Positions 51,451-60,350 of a stretch of DNA of 64,000 nucleotides are shown piece after piece. Below the pieces are notes generated by a model. That model made no database searches, was not told the origin of the DNA, and worked only from the letters and a program-made list of their open reading frames with translations. Within the stretch, counting starts at the first letter, position 1; each line of letters opens with the position of its first letter. The position numbers were made by a program, and so were the translations under genes. Source of the stretch: Neglectibacter sp. X58 (GTDB lineage: Bacteria > Bacillota > Clostridia > Oscillospirales > Acutalibacteraceae); assembly GCF_009936035.1 (NCBI RefSeq), contig NZ_QWEO01000001.1:124001-188000 (forward strand). Direction: 5' to 3'.

Positions 51451-52041
51451 ATGGCATGCATATTGGTAGCGGGCCTGCCTGCGTCGGGTAAAAGCACCCT
51501 GGCGGCGGCACTTGCGAAAGAGCTTGGTTTTCCCATGTTCTCCAAGGACAGCATGAAGGAGCTGCTCTATGACTCTGTAGGCTTCCAGTGCAGGGCGGAA
51601 AAGGTGGCTTTGGGTGTGGGGGCTATGGATATCCTGTATTACTGCGCCGGGCAGGTGCTGTCTCTGGGACAGTCCGTCATACTGGAAAACAACTTTGAAA
51701 ACGCCAGCAAACCCGGGCTGCAGGCCCTGCTGGAAAAATACGCCTGCTCAGTGGTGACGGTTATGCTCACAGGAGATCCCCATGCCATTTACCGCCGCTT
51801 TTTGGAGCGGGACATGTCCCCCGGCCGCCATCGGGGCCATGTGGTGAACACTTGCTACCCAGAGCCGCTGGGAGAGCGCCCGCCTTATGTACCCCTTACC
51901 TTTGAGCAGTTTGTAGAAGGATTCCGGGCCAGGGGGATGGATGCCTTCGACGTGGGCGGCCCCCGGGTAACAGTAGATGTGACGGATTTTTCCCTGGTAG
52001 ACATAAAAGCGATAGCAGAGGAAGTAATATCCCTATTATAA
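51451..52041 (+). CDS. AAA-type P-loop kinase (small ATP-binding protein)
   Basis: A 196-residue P-loop protein. Walker A GLPASGKS is at about residues 7-14, with a kinase-like ..LGFPMFSKDSMKELLYD and SVILENNFEN (Walker B-like) and a lid region RFLERDMSPGRHRGH. It resembles small zeta-toxin-like or shikimate-kinase-like ATPases, such as those acting on nucleosides, sugars or antibiotics; the substrate is unknown. The start at 51451 lies 10 nt after GGGGAAGG; an in-frame GTG at 51442 is too close to that site. It occupies the place of yvcK between rapZ and whiA. Confidence 0.75.
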   Translation: MACILVAGLPASGKSTLAAALAKELGFPMFSKDSMKELLYDSVGFQCRAEKVALGVGAMDILYYCAGQVLSLGQSVILENNFENASKPGLQALLEKYACSVVTVMLTGDPHAIYRRFLERDMSPGRHRGHVVNTCYPEPLGERPPYVPLTFEQFVEGFRARGMDAFDVGGPRVTVDVTDFSLVDIKAIAEEVISLL

Positions 52042-52132
52042 CAGGGCAGGCAGGACAAAAAGGGGAGAACCCCTTTGGCAGAGTGTGGGGCAGGGCCTAT
52101 TGGCCTTGCCTGTAAAGGAGGTGGGACAGGGT

Positions 52133-53068
52133 ATGTCGTTTTCCGGCAAAATCAAGGCAGAACTGTGCAGGATAGAAATAAAGCGCCCCTGCTGCCTGGG
52201 AGCAGAGTGCTATGGGGCATGGCTTTTTTCCCGGTGCTTCACCCTGCGGGACAGCGCCTGGGTAACGGAAAGCGCCCCTGCCGCCAGAAGGGCCATGGAG
52301 CTTTGCGCCGCCGGGGCCGGGGTGTCTGCCCAGCTAAACTATGCGGTAAGCCGCCGGCAGAAGCCCGCCTACCGGGTCACACTGCCGGAGCTTTCCGCCC
52401 GCGCCCAGCTTTTGGAAGCTTTCGGGCACTCCGGGCAGGAAACCAGCCTGCGCATAAACCGCGCCCCTCTGGAGGAGGACTGCTGCGTGCAGGCCTTCCT
52501 GCGCGGGGCTTTCCTCACCTGCGGCACTGCTACGGATCCCAACAAGGGTTATCATCTGGAGTTTGCCGTGCCTTATAAGAACCTGGCAAAGGATCTCTAC
52601 ACCCTGCTGGGAGAGATTCCCGCCTTCCGGGCCGTTCCCGCCATTGTGCAGCGCAAGGGGGCCTATGCGGTATATTTAAAGGAGAGCGGGCAGATTGAAA
52701 ACATGCTGGCCTATTTGGGGGCCTCCGGGGCAGCCATGGAGCTGATGCAGGTGAAAATGTACAAGGAGGCCCGGAACAATATTAACCGCAAGACCAATTT
52801 TGAAACAGCCAACATGGACAAGACCTTTTCCGCCTCTGCCCGGCAGACAGCGGCCATTGCCATCATCAATGATACGGTGGGGCTGGACAGCCTGCCTTCC
52901 CATTTAGGGGATTTAGCCCGGCTGCGCCTTTCCTATCCGGACATGACCCTCCGGGAACTGGGGGAGCGGCTTCATATCAGCCGCAGCGGGGTGAACCACC
53001 GGCTCCAGCGGCTGCTGGAGATAGGGGAAGAGATATTGGAGGAAAGAGGGATGGAGAACATCCTCTAA
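52133..53068 (+). CDS. whiA: DNA-binding protein WhiA
   Basis: A 311-residue WhiA homologue, involved in cell division and sporulation control. The N-terminal MSFSGKIKAELCRIEIKRPCCLGAECYGAWLF begins a degenerate LAGLIDADG homing-endonuclease-like domain without catalytic function. The C-terminal helix-turn-helix (LRELGERLHISRSGVNHRLQRLLEIGE) is at about residues 275-302. AAAGGAGG lies 12 nt before the ATG. A small 7-bp hairpin (52059-52076) precedes the site. The neighbourhood rapZ-whiA-dnaE-pfkA is typical of Clostridia. Confidence 0.93.
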   Translation: MSFSGKIKAELCRIEIKRPCCLGAECYGAWLFSRCFTLRDSAWVTESAPAARRAMELCAAGAGVSAQLNYAVSRRQKPAYRVTLPELSARAQLLEAFGHSGQETSLRINRAPLEEDCCVQAFLRGAFLTCGTATDPNKGYHLEFAVPYKNLAKDLYTLLGEIPAFRAVPAIVQRKGAYAVYLKESGQIENMLAYLGASGAAMELMQVKMYKEARNNINRKTNFETANMDKTFSASARQTAAIAIINDTVGLDSLPSHLGDLARLRLSYPDMTLRELGERLHISRSGVNHRLQRLLEIGEEILEERGMENIL

Positions 53069-53092
53069 AACACGCAGAAAGGGGGAAAAACC

Positions 53093-53626
53093 ATGCGCCT
53101 GCGGGATGCCATATTACCCCATGGGAATTTTAAGGTAGAGGGCAGCGGCAAGCTGAAAGCCGCGGTATACGGTGGCGCTGCCGCCATGATGCTGGGGATT
53201 TTCGGCCTGCTGTATCTTCTGCTGGGCTGGGCAGGCAGCGGCCCGCCGGAGGTGGGGACAGTCACCCTCAGCAGCCTGGATGTGGCGGTACAGCCTTTGC
53301 AAAACGAGATATACACCACGGAGAAAGGGGTGCGCCGGGACAAGCGGCGGCTGGTGCCCGGGGAAATCGGGGGAAAGGCCCCTGTGGTGGAATACGACCA
53401 CTCCATCACCCTGCGCTTTGAGGGGAAAAGCGACAACGGGCCTTTTTATTTCGTGATTTATGACGAAAAGGAGCAGATATACTCGGAGAAAAAGGCAGAA
53501 TTTGAATGCCCCCAGGAGCCAGGGCGCTACCTGGTGTGCGAGGAAACGTATTGGGGGCAGGAGAAGGATAATATTGGCATGGAGTATTACTTTTGGATAG
53601 AGGTTGGCTTGGAGGACATCCACTGA
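53093..53626 (+). CDS. Uncharacterised membrane-anchored protein
   Basis: A 177-residue protein with a short N-terminal cytoplasmic part, one hydrophobic segment (about residues 25-47: AAVYGGAAAMMLGIFGLLYLLLGWAG) and a C-terminal extracellular domain rich in beta-strand-like sequence (YFVIYDEKEQIYSEKKAEFECPQEPGRYLVCEETYWG). The end of the protein suggests a compact beta-sandwich. No family is recognised. GAAAGGGGG precedes the ATG. It sits between whiA and dnaE with short gaps on both sides, so it is co-transcribed. Confidence 0.7.
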   Translation: MRLRDAILPHGNFKVEGSGKLKAAVYGGAAAMMLGIFGLLYLLLGWAGSGPPEVGTVTLSSLDVAVQPLQNEIYTTEKGVRRDKRRLVPGEIGGKAPVVEYDHSITLRFEGKSDNGPFYFVIYDEKEQIYSEKKAEFECPQEPGRYLVCEETYWGQEKDNIGMEYYFWIEVGLEDIH

Positions 53627-53645
53627 TTTTGGCAGGAGGGCGTTT

Positions 53646-56600
53646 ATGGGATTTGCACATCTGCACCTGCACACAGAATATAGCCTTTTGGACGGGGCCT
53701 GCCGGATAGAAAAGCTGCTGGATACAGCCCAGGCCATGGGCCACAAGGCGGTAGCCATTACAGACCATGGCTGCATGTACGGCGTGATTGACTTTTACAA
53801 AGCGGCAAAAAAGCGGGGGATTAAGCCCATCCTGGGGTGCGAAGTCTATGTGGCCAAGCGCACCCGGTTTGACAAAATCCATGAGCTGGACAGCGAAAAC
53901 CGCCATCTGGTGCTGCTGTGCGAGAATGAAGCCGGCTACCGCAACTTAATGGCCATGGTGTCCAAAAGCTATGTGGAAGGCTTTTATAACCGCCCCCGGG
54001 TAGACTACGATTTGCTGCGGGAATATCACGAGGGCCTTATCGCCCTGTCCGCCTGCGTGTCCGGGGAAATTCCCAGGGCCTTGCTGCGGGGGGACTACCA
54101 GGGCGCGAAAGGGGCGGCCCTGGGCCTGCGGGAAATTTTCGGGCCGGAGAATTTTTATCTGGAGCTGCAGGACCATGGCCTTTCCGATGAAAAAGTGGTC
54201 AGCCCCGGGCTGATCCGGATTTCCCAGGAGACGGGCATTCCCCTGGTGGTGACAAACGACTGCCATTATATTTCTGCCGGGGACGAGGAGATGCACCGGG
54301 TGCTCATGTGCATCCAGACAGGCCGCACTATAAACGAGGAGGGCGGGCTGGAGTTTGGCTCGGGAGAACTGTATTATAAAAGCGAGGAGCAGATGCGGGC
54401 TTTGTTCCCGGAATATCCGGAGGCTGCTGACAACACAGTGAAAATCGCCAAGCGCTGTCAGGTGGAGCTGGAATTCGGCAAGACAAAGCTGCCCCGCTTC
54501 ACCACCCCAGACGGCAGCGAAAACCTAGCCTTTTTCCAGCGCCTGTGCCGGGAAGGCCTTGAGAAGCGCTATGGCCCAAAGCCCGGGGAGGCTTTGGAGC
54601 GGCGGCTGCAATATGAGATTGACACCATCTCCCAGATGGGCTATGTGAACTACTATCTCATTGTGTGGGACTTTATCCGGTACGCCAAAAGCGTGGGGAT
54701 TCCTGTAGGGCCGGGCCGCGGTTCCGGGGCGGGGAGCCTGGCGGCATACTGCACCGGTATCACCAACGTGGATCCTATCCGGTACGGGCTGATTTTCGAG
54801 CGGTTTTTAAACCCGGAGCGGGTGAGCATGCCGGACTTTGACATCGACTTCAGCGACGAGCGCCGGGATGAAATCATTGCCTATGTGCTGGATAAGTACG
54901 GCGCGGATCACGTGGCCCAGATTGTCACCTTTGGCACCATGGCGGCCCGGGGGGCCATCCGGGACGTGGGCAGGGCCATGGGAATCCCCTATGGCACAGT
55001 AGATCAGGTGGCAAAGCTGGTGCCCATGGAGCTGGGCATGACCCTGGATAAAGCCCTGAAAGGCTCCAGGGCCTTTAAGGAAAAATATGATTCAGACAGC
55101 CAGGTGCGGGCATTGGTAAATATGGCCCGGAAGGTGGAGGGCATGCCCCGGCACACCAGCACCCACGCGGCGGGCGTGCTTATCACAGACAAGCCTGTGA
55201 TGGAATATGTGCCCCTGGCGAAAAACGACGACGTGGTAGTGACCCAGTTTACCATGACAGCCATAGAAGAACTGGGGCTTTTGAAAATGGACTTCTTAGG
55301 CCTTAGGAACCTTTCTGTCATTGAGAACGCGGAGAAGCTTATCCGCCGCCGGGAGCCGTCTTTTTCCATGGAACGCATTTCCTGGGACGACCGGGAGGTG
55401 TTCCGGATGCTGGCGGCAGGGGAATCTGTGGGGGTGTTCCAGTTTGAGTCGGCGGGCATGACGCGGCTGCTGGTGCAGTCCCGGGCAGAGGAGATAGAGG
55501 ATCTTATCGCCATTATCTCCCTGTACCGCCCGGGGCCTATGCAGTTTATCCCCATGTACCTGGAAAACAGGCGGGATCCGGGCAAAGTGCAATATAAGCA
55601 TAAGCTTTTAGAGCCTATTCTGGGGGTGACCTTTGGATGCATCATCTACCAGGAGCAGGTGATGCAGATTTTCCGGGATTTGGCGGGCTATTCCCTGGGA
55701 AGGGCGGATATTGTGCGCCGGGCCATGTCCAAGAAAAAGCATGATGTGCTGGAGCGGGAGCGGCAGGTGTTCCTCCATGGGCAGCAGGGGGAGGACGGCG
55801 CCTGGGAGGTGGAAGGCTGCCTGCGCCGGGGGGTGGACTTAGCCACAGCAGAGGAGCTTTTCAGGGAGATAGAGAACTTTGCCTCTTATGCCTTCAATAA
55901 GTCCCACGCGGCCTGCTATGCCATTGTGGCCTATGAAACCGCCTACCTGAAATGCCACTATCCCAAGGAGTATCTGGCGGCGCTGCTTTCTAGTGTCCTG
56001 GGCTGGGCCGGGAAGGTGGCGGAGTATACAGAGGAGTGCAGGCGGCTGGGCATCGCGGTGCTGGCCCCCCACGTGAACGAAAGCGACATGGGCTTTGCTG
56101 TGACGGAAAAGGGCATCCGCTTCGGGCTTCTGGCTGTGAAGAACCTGGGCCGGGGTGTGATTGCCCGGCTGGTGGAGGAGCGGGAAGCCCGGGGGCCATA
56201 TACCTCCTTTTATAATTTCTGCCGCCGCATGGCAGGCAAGGACCTGAACCGCCGGGCCATTGAAAGCCTGGTGAAATGCGGGGCCTTAGACGGCCTGGGC
56301 AATAACCGCAAGGAAATGCTCCTGGCTGTGGAACATGTGCTGGAGGCCCTGGACAGCGCAAAGCGCCGGAACATTGAGGGGCAGATGGGGTTCTTCGACA
56401 ACCCCCAGGCAGAGGATGGAGGGGATCCGCCCCTGACGCCAGCGGAGGACTTCTCCCACCTGGATAAGCTGACCATGGAAAAAGAGGTGACAGGGATGTA
56501 CCTTTCCGGCCACCCTATGGCAGCCTTTTCCGGGCACTATGGCAAAGGGATGTATGCCCGTACCGATCAGGTGCTGCAAAGCGCCCAGGCAGGGGAGGGG

Positions 56601-57143
56601 GAGGCCCCCTTGTACCAGGATGGGCAGCGGGTGAAGATGCTGGGCATTATCACAGGGGTGCGCCGGAAAAATACCCGTTCCGGGCAGACTATGGCCTTTA
56701 TCACCCTGGAGGATATGTACGGAGCCATTGTAGCCCTGGTGTTCCCCAAGGTGCTGGAGGGCTGCGGCATATTCCTGCAGGAAGGGGTTATAGTGGAGGC
56801 GGCGGGCCGGCTGAGCTTCCAGGAGGAAAAGGAGCCGGAGCTGGTGTGCATGGAACTGTCCCCTCCGCCGGAGGAGGGCGCAAAGCCACCAAGGCCGGGG
56901 CGGCAGGGGCTGTATCTCCGGATAGGCTCCCAACAAAGCCCTCTGTACCGTAAGGCCATGCAGTATCTTGCCATTTTTGATGAGGGGCAGACAGAGGTAT
57001 ACCTGCGGTTTGTGGACACAGGGAAGCTTGTGAAGGCTCCGCCACAATACAGGGCTTTTGTGAACCAGCCCCTGCTGCGGGCGCTGGAAAAGCTGCTGGG
57101 AGAGGAAAATGTGGTGTACCGCCCGCCTCAAAGAGGAAGCTGA
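53646..57143 (+). CDS. dnaE: DNA polymerase III alpha subunit
   Basis: A 1165-residue replicative polymerase. The PHP domain is at the N-terminus with FAHLHLHTEYSLLDG (about 3-17) and ITDHGCMYG. The C-family polymerase core carries the catalytic Asp pair in MPDFDIDFSDERRDE (about 395-409) and the fingers motif IYQEQVMQI. The tail includes helix-hairpin-helix segments and an OB fold (RVKMLGIITGVRRKNTRSGQTMAFITLEDMYG, about 995-1026). GCAGGAGGG precedes the ATG at 53646. It is a full-length DnaE. Confidence 0.96.
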   Translation: MGFAHLHLHTEYSLLDGACRIEKLLDTAQAMGHKAVAITDHGCMYGVIDFYKAAKKRGIKPILGCEVYVAKRTRFDKIHELDSENRHLVLLCENEAGYRNLMAMVSKSYVEGFYNRPRVDYDLLREYHEGLIALSACVSGEIPRALLRGDYQGAKGAALGLREIFGPENFYLELQDHGLSDEKVVSPGLIRISQETGIPLVVTNDCHYISAGDEEMHRVLMCIQTGRTINEEGGLEFGSGELYYKSEEQMRALFPEYPEAADNTVKIAKRCQVELEFGKTKLPRFTTPDGSENLAFFQRLCREGLEKRYGPKPGEALERRLQYEIDTISQMGYVNYYLIVWDFIRYAKSVGIPVGPGRGSGAGSLAAYCTGITNVDPIRYGLIFERFLNPERVSMPDFDIDFSDERRDEIIAYVLDKYGADHVAQIVTFGTMAARGAIRDVGRAMGIPYGTVDQVAKLVPMELGMTLDKALKGSRAFKEKYDSDSQVRALVNMARKVEGMPRHTSTHAAGVLITDKPVMEYVPLAKNDDVVVTQFTMTAIEELGLLKMDFLGLRNLSVIENAEKLIRRREPSFSMERISWDDREVFRMLAAGESVGVFQFESAGMTRLLVQSRAEEIEDLIAIISLYRPGPMQFIPMYLENRRDPGKVQYKHKLLEPILGVTFGCIIYQEQVMQIFRDLAGYSLGRADIVRRAMSKKKHDVLERERQVFLHGQQGEDGAWEVEGCLRRGVDLATAEELFREIENFASYAFNKSHAACYAIVAYETAYLKCHYPKEYLAALLSSVLGWAGKVAEYTEECRRLGIAVLAPHVNESDMGFAVTEKGIRFGLLAVKNLGRGVIARLVEEREARGPYTSFYNFCRRMAGKDLNRRAIESLVKCGALDGLGNNRKEMLLAVEHVLEALDSAKRRNIEGQMGFFDNPQAEDGGDPPLTPAEDFSHLDKLTMEKEVTGMYLSGHPMAAFSGHYGKGMYARTDQVLQSAQAGEGEAPLYQDGQRVKMLGIITGVRRKNTRSGQTMAFITLEDMYGAIVALVFPKVLEGCGIFLQEGVIVEAAGRLSFQEEKEPELVCMELSPPPEEGAKPPRPGRQGLYLRIGSQQSPLYRKAMQYLAIFDEGQTEVYLRFVDTGKLVKAPPQYRAFVNQPLLRALEKLLGEENVVYRPPQRGS

Positions 57144-57194
57144 AGGGGATGTCTGAAAAAATGGTACATTTGGGCAAAATCTTCCCGAACCCCC

Positions 57195-57222
57195 TTGATA
57201 AATTTCTGAAATTTGATATAAT
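57195..57222 (+). promoter_or_regulatory. Sigma-A promoter of pfkA
   Basis: TTGATA (57195-57200), 16-nt spacer, TATAAT (57217-57222); the pfkA ATG is about 62 nt after the predicted start. Confidence 0.7.
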
Positions 57223-57290
57223 AGACGTTGATAATATTTGCAAAGAGGGCGAACCAGCTTCGCTTCATTTTGCGTTGGAGGAAGATAGAA

Positions 57291-58259
57291 ATGGGTGCGA
57301 AAAGTATTGCAGTATTGACAAGCGGCGGGGATGCCCCCGGCATGAACGCTGCGGTGCGCGCGGTGGTGCGCTCCGCCCTGTCCTTTGATATGAAGGTGTA
57401 TGGCGTAATGCGCGGCTACAACGGCCTTTTGCATGGGGACGTGAAGGAGATGAGCATGCGCAGCGTCTCCGATATTATGCAGCACGGCGGCACAGCCCTG
57501 TTCACTGCCCGCAGCCCGGAGTTCAACACCCCTGAGGGCGTGAAAAAGGCTGCTGATAAATGCCGGGAGATGGGCATTGACGGCGTGGTGGTCATCGGCG
57601 GCGACGGCTCTTTCCGGGGCGCGCGGGATCTGACCGGGGAAGGCATTTTGTGCATCGGCGTGCCGGGCACCATTGACAACGATATCGCCTGCACAGATTA
57701 CACCATTGGCTATGATACCGCCCTGAACACAGCGATGGAAATGATCGACCGCATCCGCGACACCACAGAGTCTCACGACAGGTGCAGCGTGGTGGAGGTT
57801 ATGGGCCGCCGCTGCGGTGACATTGCCCTGAACACCGGTATTGCTGTAGGCGCTATTGCCACTTTGGTGCCGGAAGTGCCCTTTGATTTTGAGAAGGATA
57901 TTGTAGAGCGCATGAAGTTTGCCCAGAGCACTGGCAAGAAGCATTTTATTGTGGTGGTTGCCGAGGGCGTAGGCCACACCCAGGAGCTTACAGAGCGCAT
58001 TCAGGAGGCCACCGGTATTGAAAGCCGGGCCACTATCCTGGGCCATGTGCAGCGGGGCGGTTCCCCCACCCTGCGTGACCGGGTAGTTGCCAGCCGCATG
58101 GGGTATCATGCTGTGGAGCTGCTGCATAACGGCATGTCCAACCGGGTGGTTGCCCTGAAGGGCGAGCAGGTTGTAGACTTTGACATTACCGAGGCTTTGA
58201 ATATGCCCCGCGTCTTTGATGAAACCCTTTACCGGGTGTCTGCCCGGCTGTCCATCTAA
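57291..58259 (+). CDS. pfkA: ATP-dependent 6-phosphofructokinase
   Basis: A 322-residue glycolytic kinase phosphorylating fructose 6-phosphate. Motifs: SGGDAPGMNAAVRAVVRSAL (ATP site, about residues 11-30), VIGGDGSFRGA, catalytic GTIDNDIACTDYTIGYDTA (catalytic Asp of the TIDND motif), MGRRCGDIAL, and GHVQRGGSPTLRDR. The Gly in GGDGS indicates ATP rather than PPi use. The start at 57291 follows GGAGGAAG. It is separated from dnaE by its own promoter and closed by a strong terminator. Confidence 0.96.
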   Translation: MGAKSIAVLTSGGDAPGMNAAVRAVVRSALSFDMKVYGVMRGYNGLLHGDVKEMSMRSVSDIMQHGGTALFTARSPEFNTPEGVKKAADKCREMGIDGVVVIGGDGSFRGARDLTGEGILCIGVPGTIDNDIACTDYTIGYDTALNTAMEMIDRIRDTTESHDRCSVVEVMGRRCGDIALNTGIAVGAIATLVPEVPFDFEKDIVERMKFAQSTGKKHFIVVVAEGVGHTQELTERIQEATGIESRATILGHVQRGGSPTLRDRVVASRMGYHAVELLHNGMSNRVVALKGEQVVDFDITEALNMPRVFDETLYRVSARLSI

Positions 58260-58280
58260 ATAATTCTATACATATTCGGA

Positions 58281-58319
58281 AAACCTCCGCCGCTCCTGGC
58301 TGGGCGGCGGAGGTTTTCT
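58281..58319 (+). terminator. Terminator of pfkA
   Basis: A perfect 13-bp stem (58281-58293 with 58304-58316) with a 10-nt loop, followed by TTTTCT-like sequence. Confidence 0.85.
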
Positions 58320-58376
58320 GTGCTGTGCCGGTCTGTTTCCCTTTTAGAAGGTCCGGCTGTGCTGGAAAGGGGCCAT

Positions 58377-59600
58377 ATGGAAGAAAAGCTGCAATATGCC
58401 GCTCTCAGCGGGGAGCTGCAGGCGCGCATCCGCCAAGACAGGGAAAATCACTGGGAAAACCCCTGGCAGTGCCGGGAGGAGGCTGCCCTGCGCCGGGATA
58501 TGGAGCGGGACAAGGCCACCTTGTGGCGGCCTGCCTTTGTGCGGGACTCGGAAAAAATCATGCACCTGCCTCTATATAACCGCTATGCAGATAAAACCCA
58601 GGTTTTTTCCTTTTACGAAAATGACGATCTGACCCGCCGGGCGCTGCATGTGCAGCTTGTGTCCCGCATTGCCCGGAATATTGGCGCTGTGCTGGGGCTG
58701 AACCTGGATTTAATAGAGGCCATTGCCTTGGGCCACGATTTGGGCCACACTCCTTTCGGGCACGCTGGGGAGCGGTATTTAAGCGAGCTGCTGGAAGAAC
58801 ACACAGGCCGGTACTTCAACCACAACGTACACAGCGTGCGGGTGCTGGAGGGGATTTTCCACCGGAACGTGACCTTGCAGACACTGGACGGCATCCTCTG
58901 CCACAATGGAGAGTTTGCCCAGAAGGAATACAGGCCACAGCCTTTGGCAGGCTTTGAACCTTTTGATGAAAGCCTGGAGGCCTGCTGCACCCAAGGGGAG
59001 GAAGCTGTCAAAACGCTGGTGCCGGGCACCCTGGAGGGATGCGTGGTGCGGGTGTGCGACATGATTGCCTATTTGGGCAAGGACAGGCAGGACGCTGTGA
59101 CAGCCCGTATCATCTCTGAGGACACACCCTTTACCACCCAGGCCATTGGCGCACAGAATGCTGCCATTATCAACAACATGACAGTGGATATTCTGGAAAA
59201 CAGCTATGGGAGGGATTGCCTGCTTTTAAGCCCTCAGACCTATCAGGATTTAAAGACGGCTAAGGCGGAGAACTATGAGAAAATTTACCGGAATGAAAAG
59301 CTGAACGAGGCATATGAAACTTCTGTCAGGCCCATGTTCCGGGAGATTTTTGAAAAGCTGCTGGGAGATCTCCAAAAAGGGCAGAAGGCTTCTCCTGTTT
59401 TTCAGCATCACATCAGCTTTGTGCAGGAAAAGGTGAAATGGTATGGCGGCCCGGATTACCGGGAGGAGGATCCCTGCCAGATTGTTACAGATTATATTGC
59501 CAGCATGACAGACGATTATTTTCTGGCTCTGCACCATTTTCTTTTCCCCAAAAGCTCCCTGGGGATTCGCTATCACTCCTATTTTGCAGATTTGCAGTAA
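58377..59600 (+). CDS. dGTP/dNTP triphosphohydrolase (HD domain)
   Basis: A 407-residue HD-superfamily enzyme of the deoxyguanosinetriphosphate triphosphohydrolase type, which removes triphosphate from dNTPs and tunes nucleotide pools. The metal site is formed by R..H in VSRIARNIG.., HDLGHTPFGHAGER (about residues 122-135) and the later DMIAYLGKD. The length fits the DgtA-like group. The start at 58377 has GGAAAGGGG 8 nt upstream. It follows the pfkA terminator without a clear own promoter and ends at a bidirectional terminator. Confidence 0.88.
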   Translation: MEEKLQYAALSGELQARIRQDRENHWENPWQCREEAALRRDMERDKATLWRPAFVRDSEKIMHLPLYNRYADKTQVFSFYENDDLTRRALHVQLVSRIARNIGAVLGLNLDLIEAIALGHDLGHTPFGHAGERYLSELLEEHTGRYFNHNVHSVRVLEGIFHRNVTLQTLDGILCHNGEFAQKEYRPQPLAGFEPFDESLEACCTQGEEAVKTLVPGTLEGCVVRVCDMIAYLGKDRQDAVTARIISEDTPFTTQAIGAQNAAIINNMTVDILENSYGRDCLLLSPQTYQDLKTAKAENYEKIYRNEKLNEAYETSVRPMFREIFEKLLGDLQKGQKASPVFQHHISFVQEKVKWYGGPDYREEDPCQIVTDYIASMTDDYFLALHHFLFPKSSLGIRYHSYFADLQ

Positions 59601-59645
59601 AAAGAGGGATGGCTCCTGCCGTATGCAAGAGCCATCCCTTTAGAA
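59601..59645. terminator. Bidirectional terminator between dNTPase and BlaI genes
   Basis: An 11-bp stem AGGGATGGCTC/GAGCCATCCCT (59605-59615 with 59629-59639). On the minus strand it is followed by CTTTTT, on the plus strand by TT. Confidence 0.8.
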
Positions 59646-59670
59646 AGGTGATAGTGCGTTTATACACGTG

Positions 59671-60072
59671 TTACAGCTTTTTCTTTTTGTTCTGCACCAT
59701 TTCCTCCAACTGCTGGAGGATCTCCATACTTGTCACTTCCTCCAGCAGGGAGGATACCAGACTGGGAATGGAGTCCTGGCTGAACACGGGGCTGCTTTTT
59801 ACCTGCATAATGGCGTAAGCATCCGCCGTTACGCTGGGGATAAAGGTACGGGCATAGTTCTTAGTGCTCTGCACGAACCCAGCCACCTCAATAGCTTTTT
59901 TCTCCAGCATAGAGTTTAAAAGGATGTGGATGGACGCGGGCTTCCAGGTGCGATCAGGTGTCAGCTCAATGATCTCAGAGCGGGAGAGGGGCCTGTTTTC
60001 CTTCCACATCAGGTCCATAATCTCGTTTTCAGATTTGGTCAGCTTGAAATAGGACGTTTTTGTGTTTTTCAT
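59671..60072 (-). CDS. BlaI/MecI-family winged-helix repressor
   Basis: A 133-residue regulator. The winged helix (about residues 9-80: LTKSENEIMDLMWKENRPLSRSEIIELTPDRTWKPASIHILLNSMLEKK) matches BlaI/MecI/CopY-type repressors that are removed by proteolysis or metal. No BlaR1-like sensor protease or target gene is adjacent. The frame extends upstream to 60351, but the promoter at 60121-60149 shows that the ATG at 60072 is the sensible start. It is encoded in an AT-rich block that contrasts with its neighbours. Confidence 0.85.
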   Translation of the reverse strand: MKNTKTSYFKLTKSENEIMDLMWKENRPLSRSEIIELTPDRTWKPASIHILLNSMLEKKAIEVAGFVQSTKNYARTFIPSVTADAYAIMQVKSSPVFSQDSIPSLVSSLLEEVTSMEILQQLEEMVQNKKKKL

Positions 60073-60120
60073 ACGGAGCACCTTCGCTTTCTTAGGAAAC
60101 AGGAATTTACGATTTAAATA

Positions 60121-60149
60121 ATCATAGTTGATATTGGATAAATTGTCAA
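60121..60149 (-). promoter_or_regulatory. Sigma-A promoter of the BlaI-family gene
   Basis: On the minus strand TTGACA (60144-60149), 17-nt spacer, TATGAT (60121-60126). The predicted start near 60114 gives a leader of about 42 nt. Confidence 0.75.
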
Positions 60150-60202
60150 GAAACTTTTGGAAAAAAATTCGATTAAACCTAGGTTTTTTTGAAACAGTAC
60201 GA

Positions 60203-60213
60203 TACAATTTGTA
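60203..60213. promoter_or_regulatory. Dyad TACAA-T-TTGTA between BlaI and tex genes
   Basis: A perfect 11-base dyad in the AT-rich intergenic block, of the TACA..TGTA type bound by BlaI/MecI proteins. It lies upstream of both promoters rather than over them, so an operator role is uncertain. Confidence 0.3.
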
Positions 60214-60350
60214 AAATCTCATAGGTTTTTTCCAGAATGTTGAAAGTCCAGTTTGCACTAATTCATATTTTTTACGATTCTTGCGAAAAGAAATCTTGGA
60301 CATAAGATATAATATATTTGTACTTTTTTCAAACAGAAAGGAACCTGCCA

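Noticed and set aside
56286-58127. A 613-codon open frame on the minus strand across dnaE and pfkA
   Set aside because: It is antisense to two certain genes with full motifs, has no ribosome site or recognisable domain, and its composition is that of a reverse shadow in GC-rich DNA.
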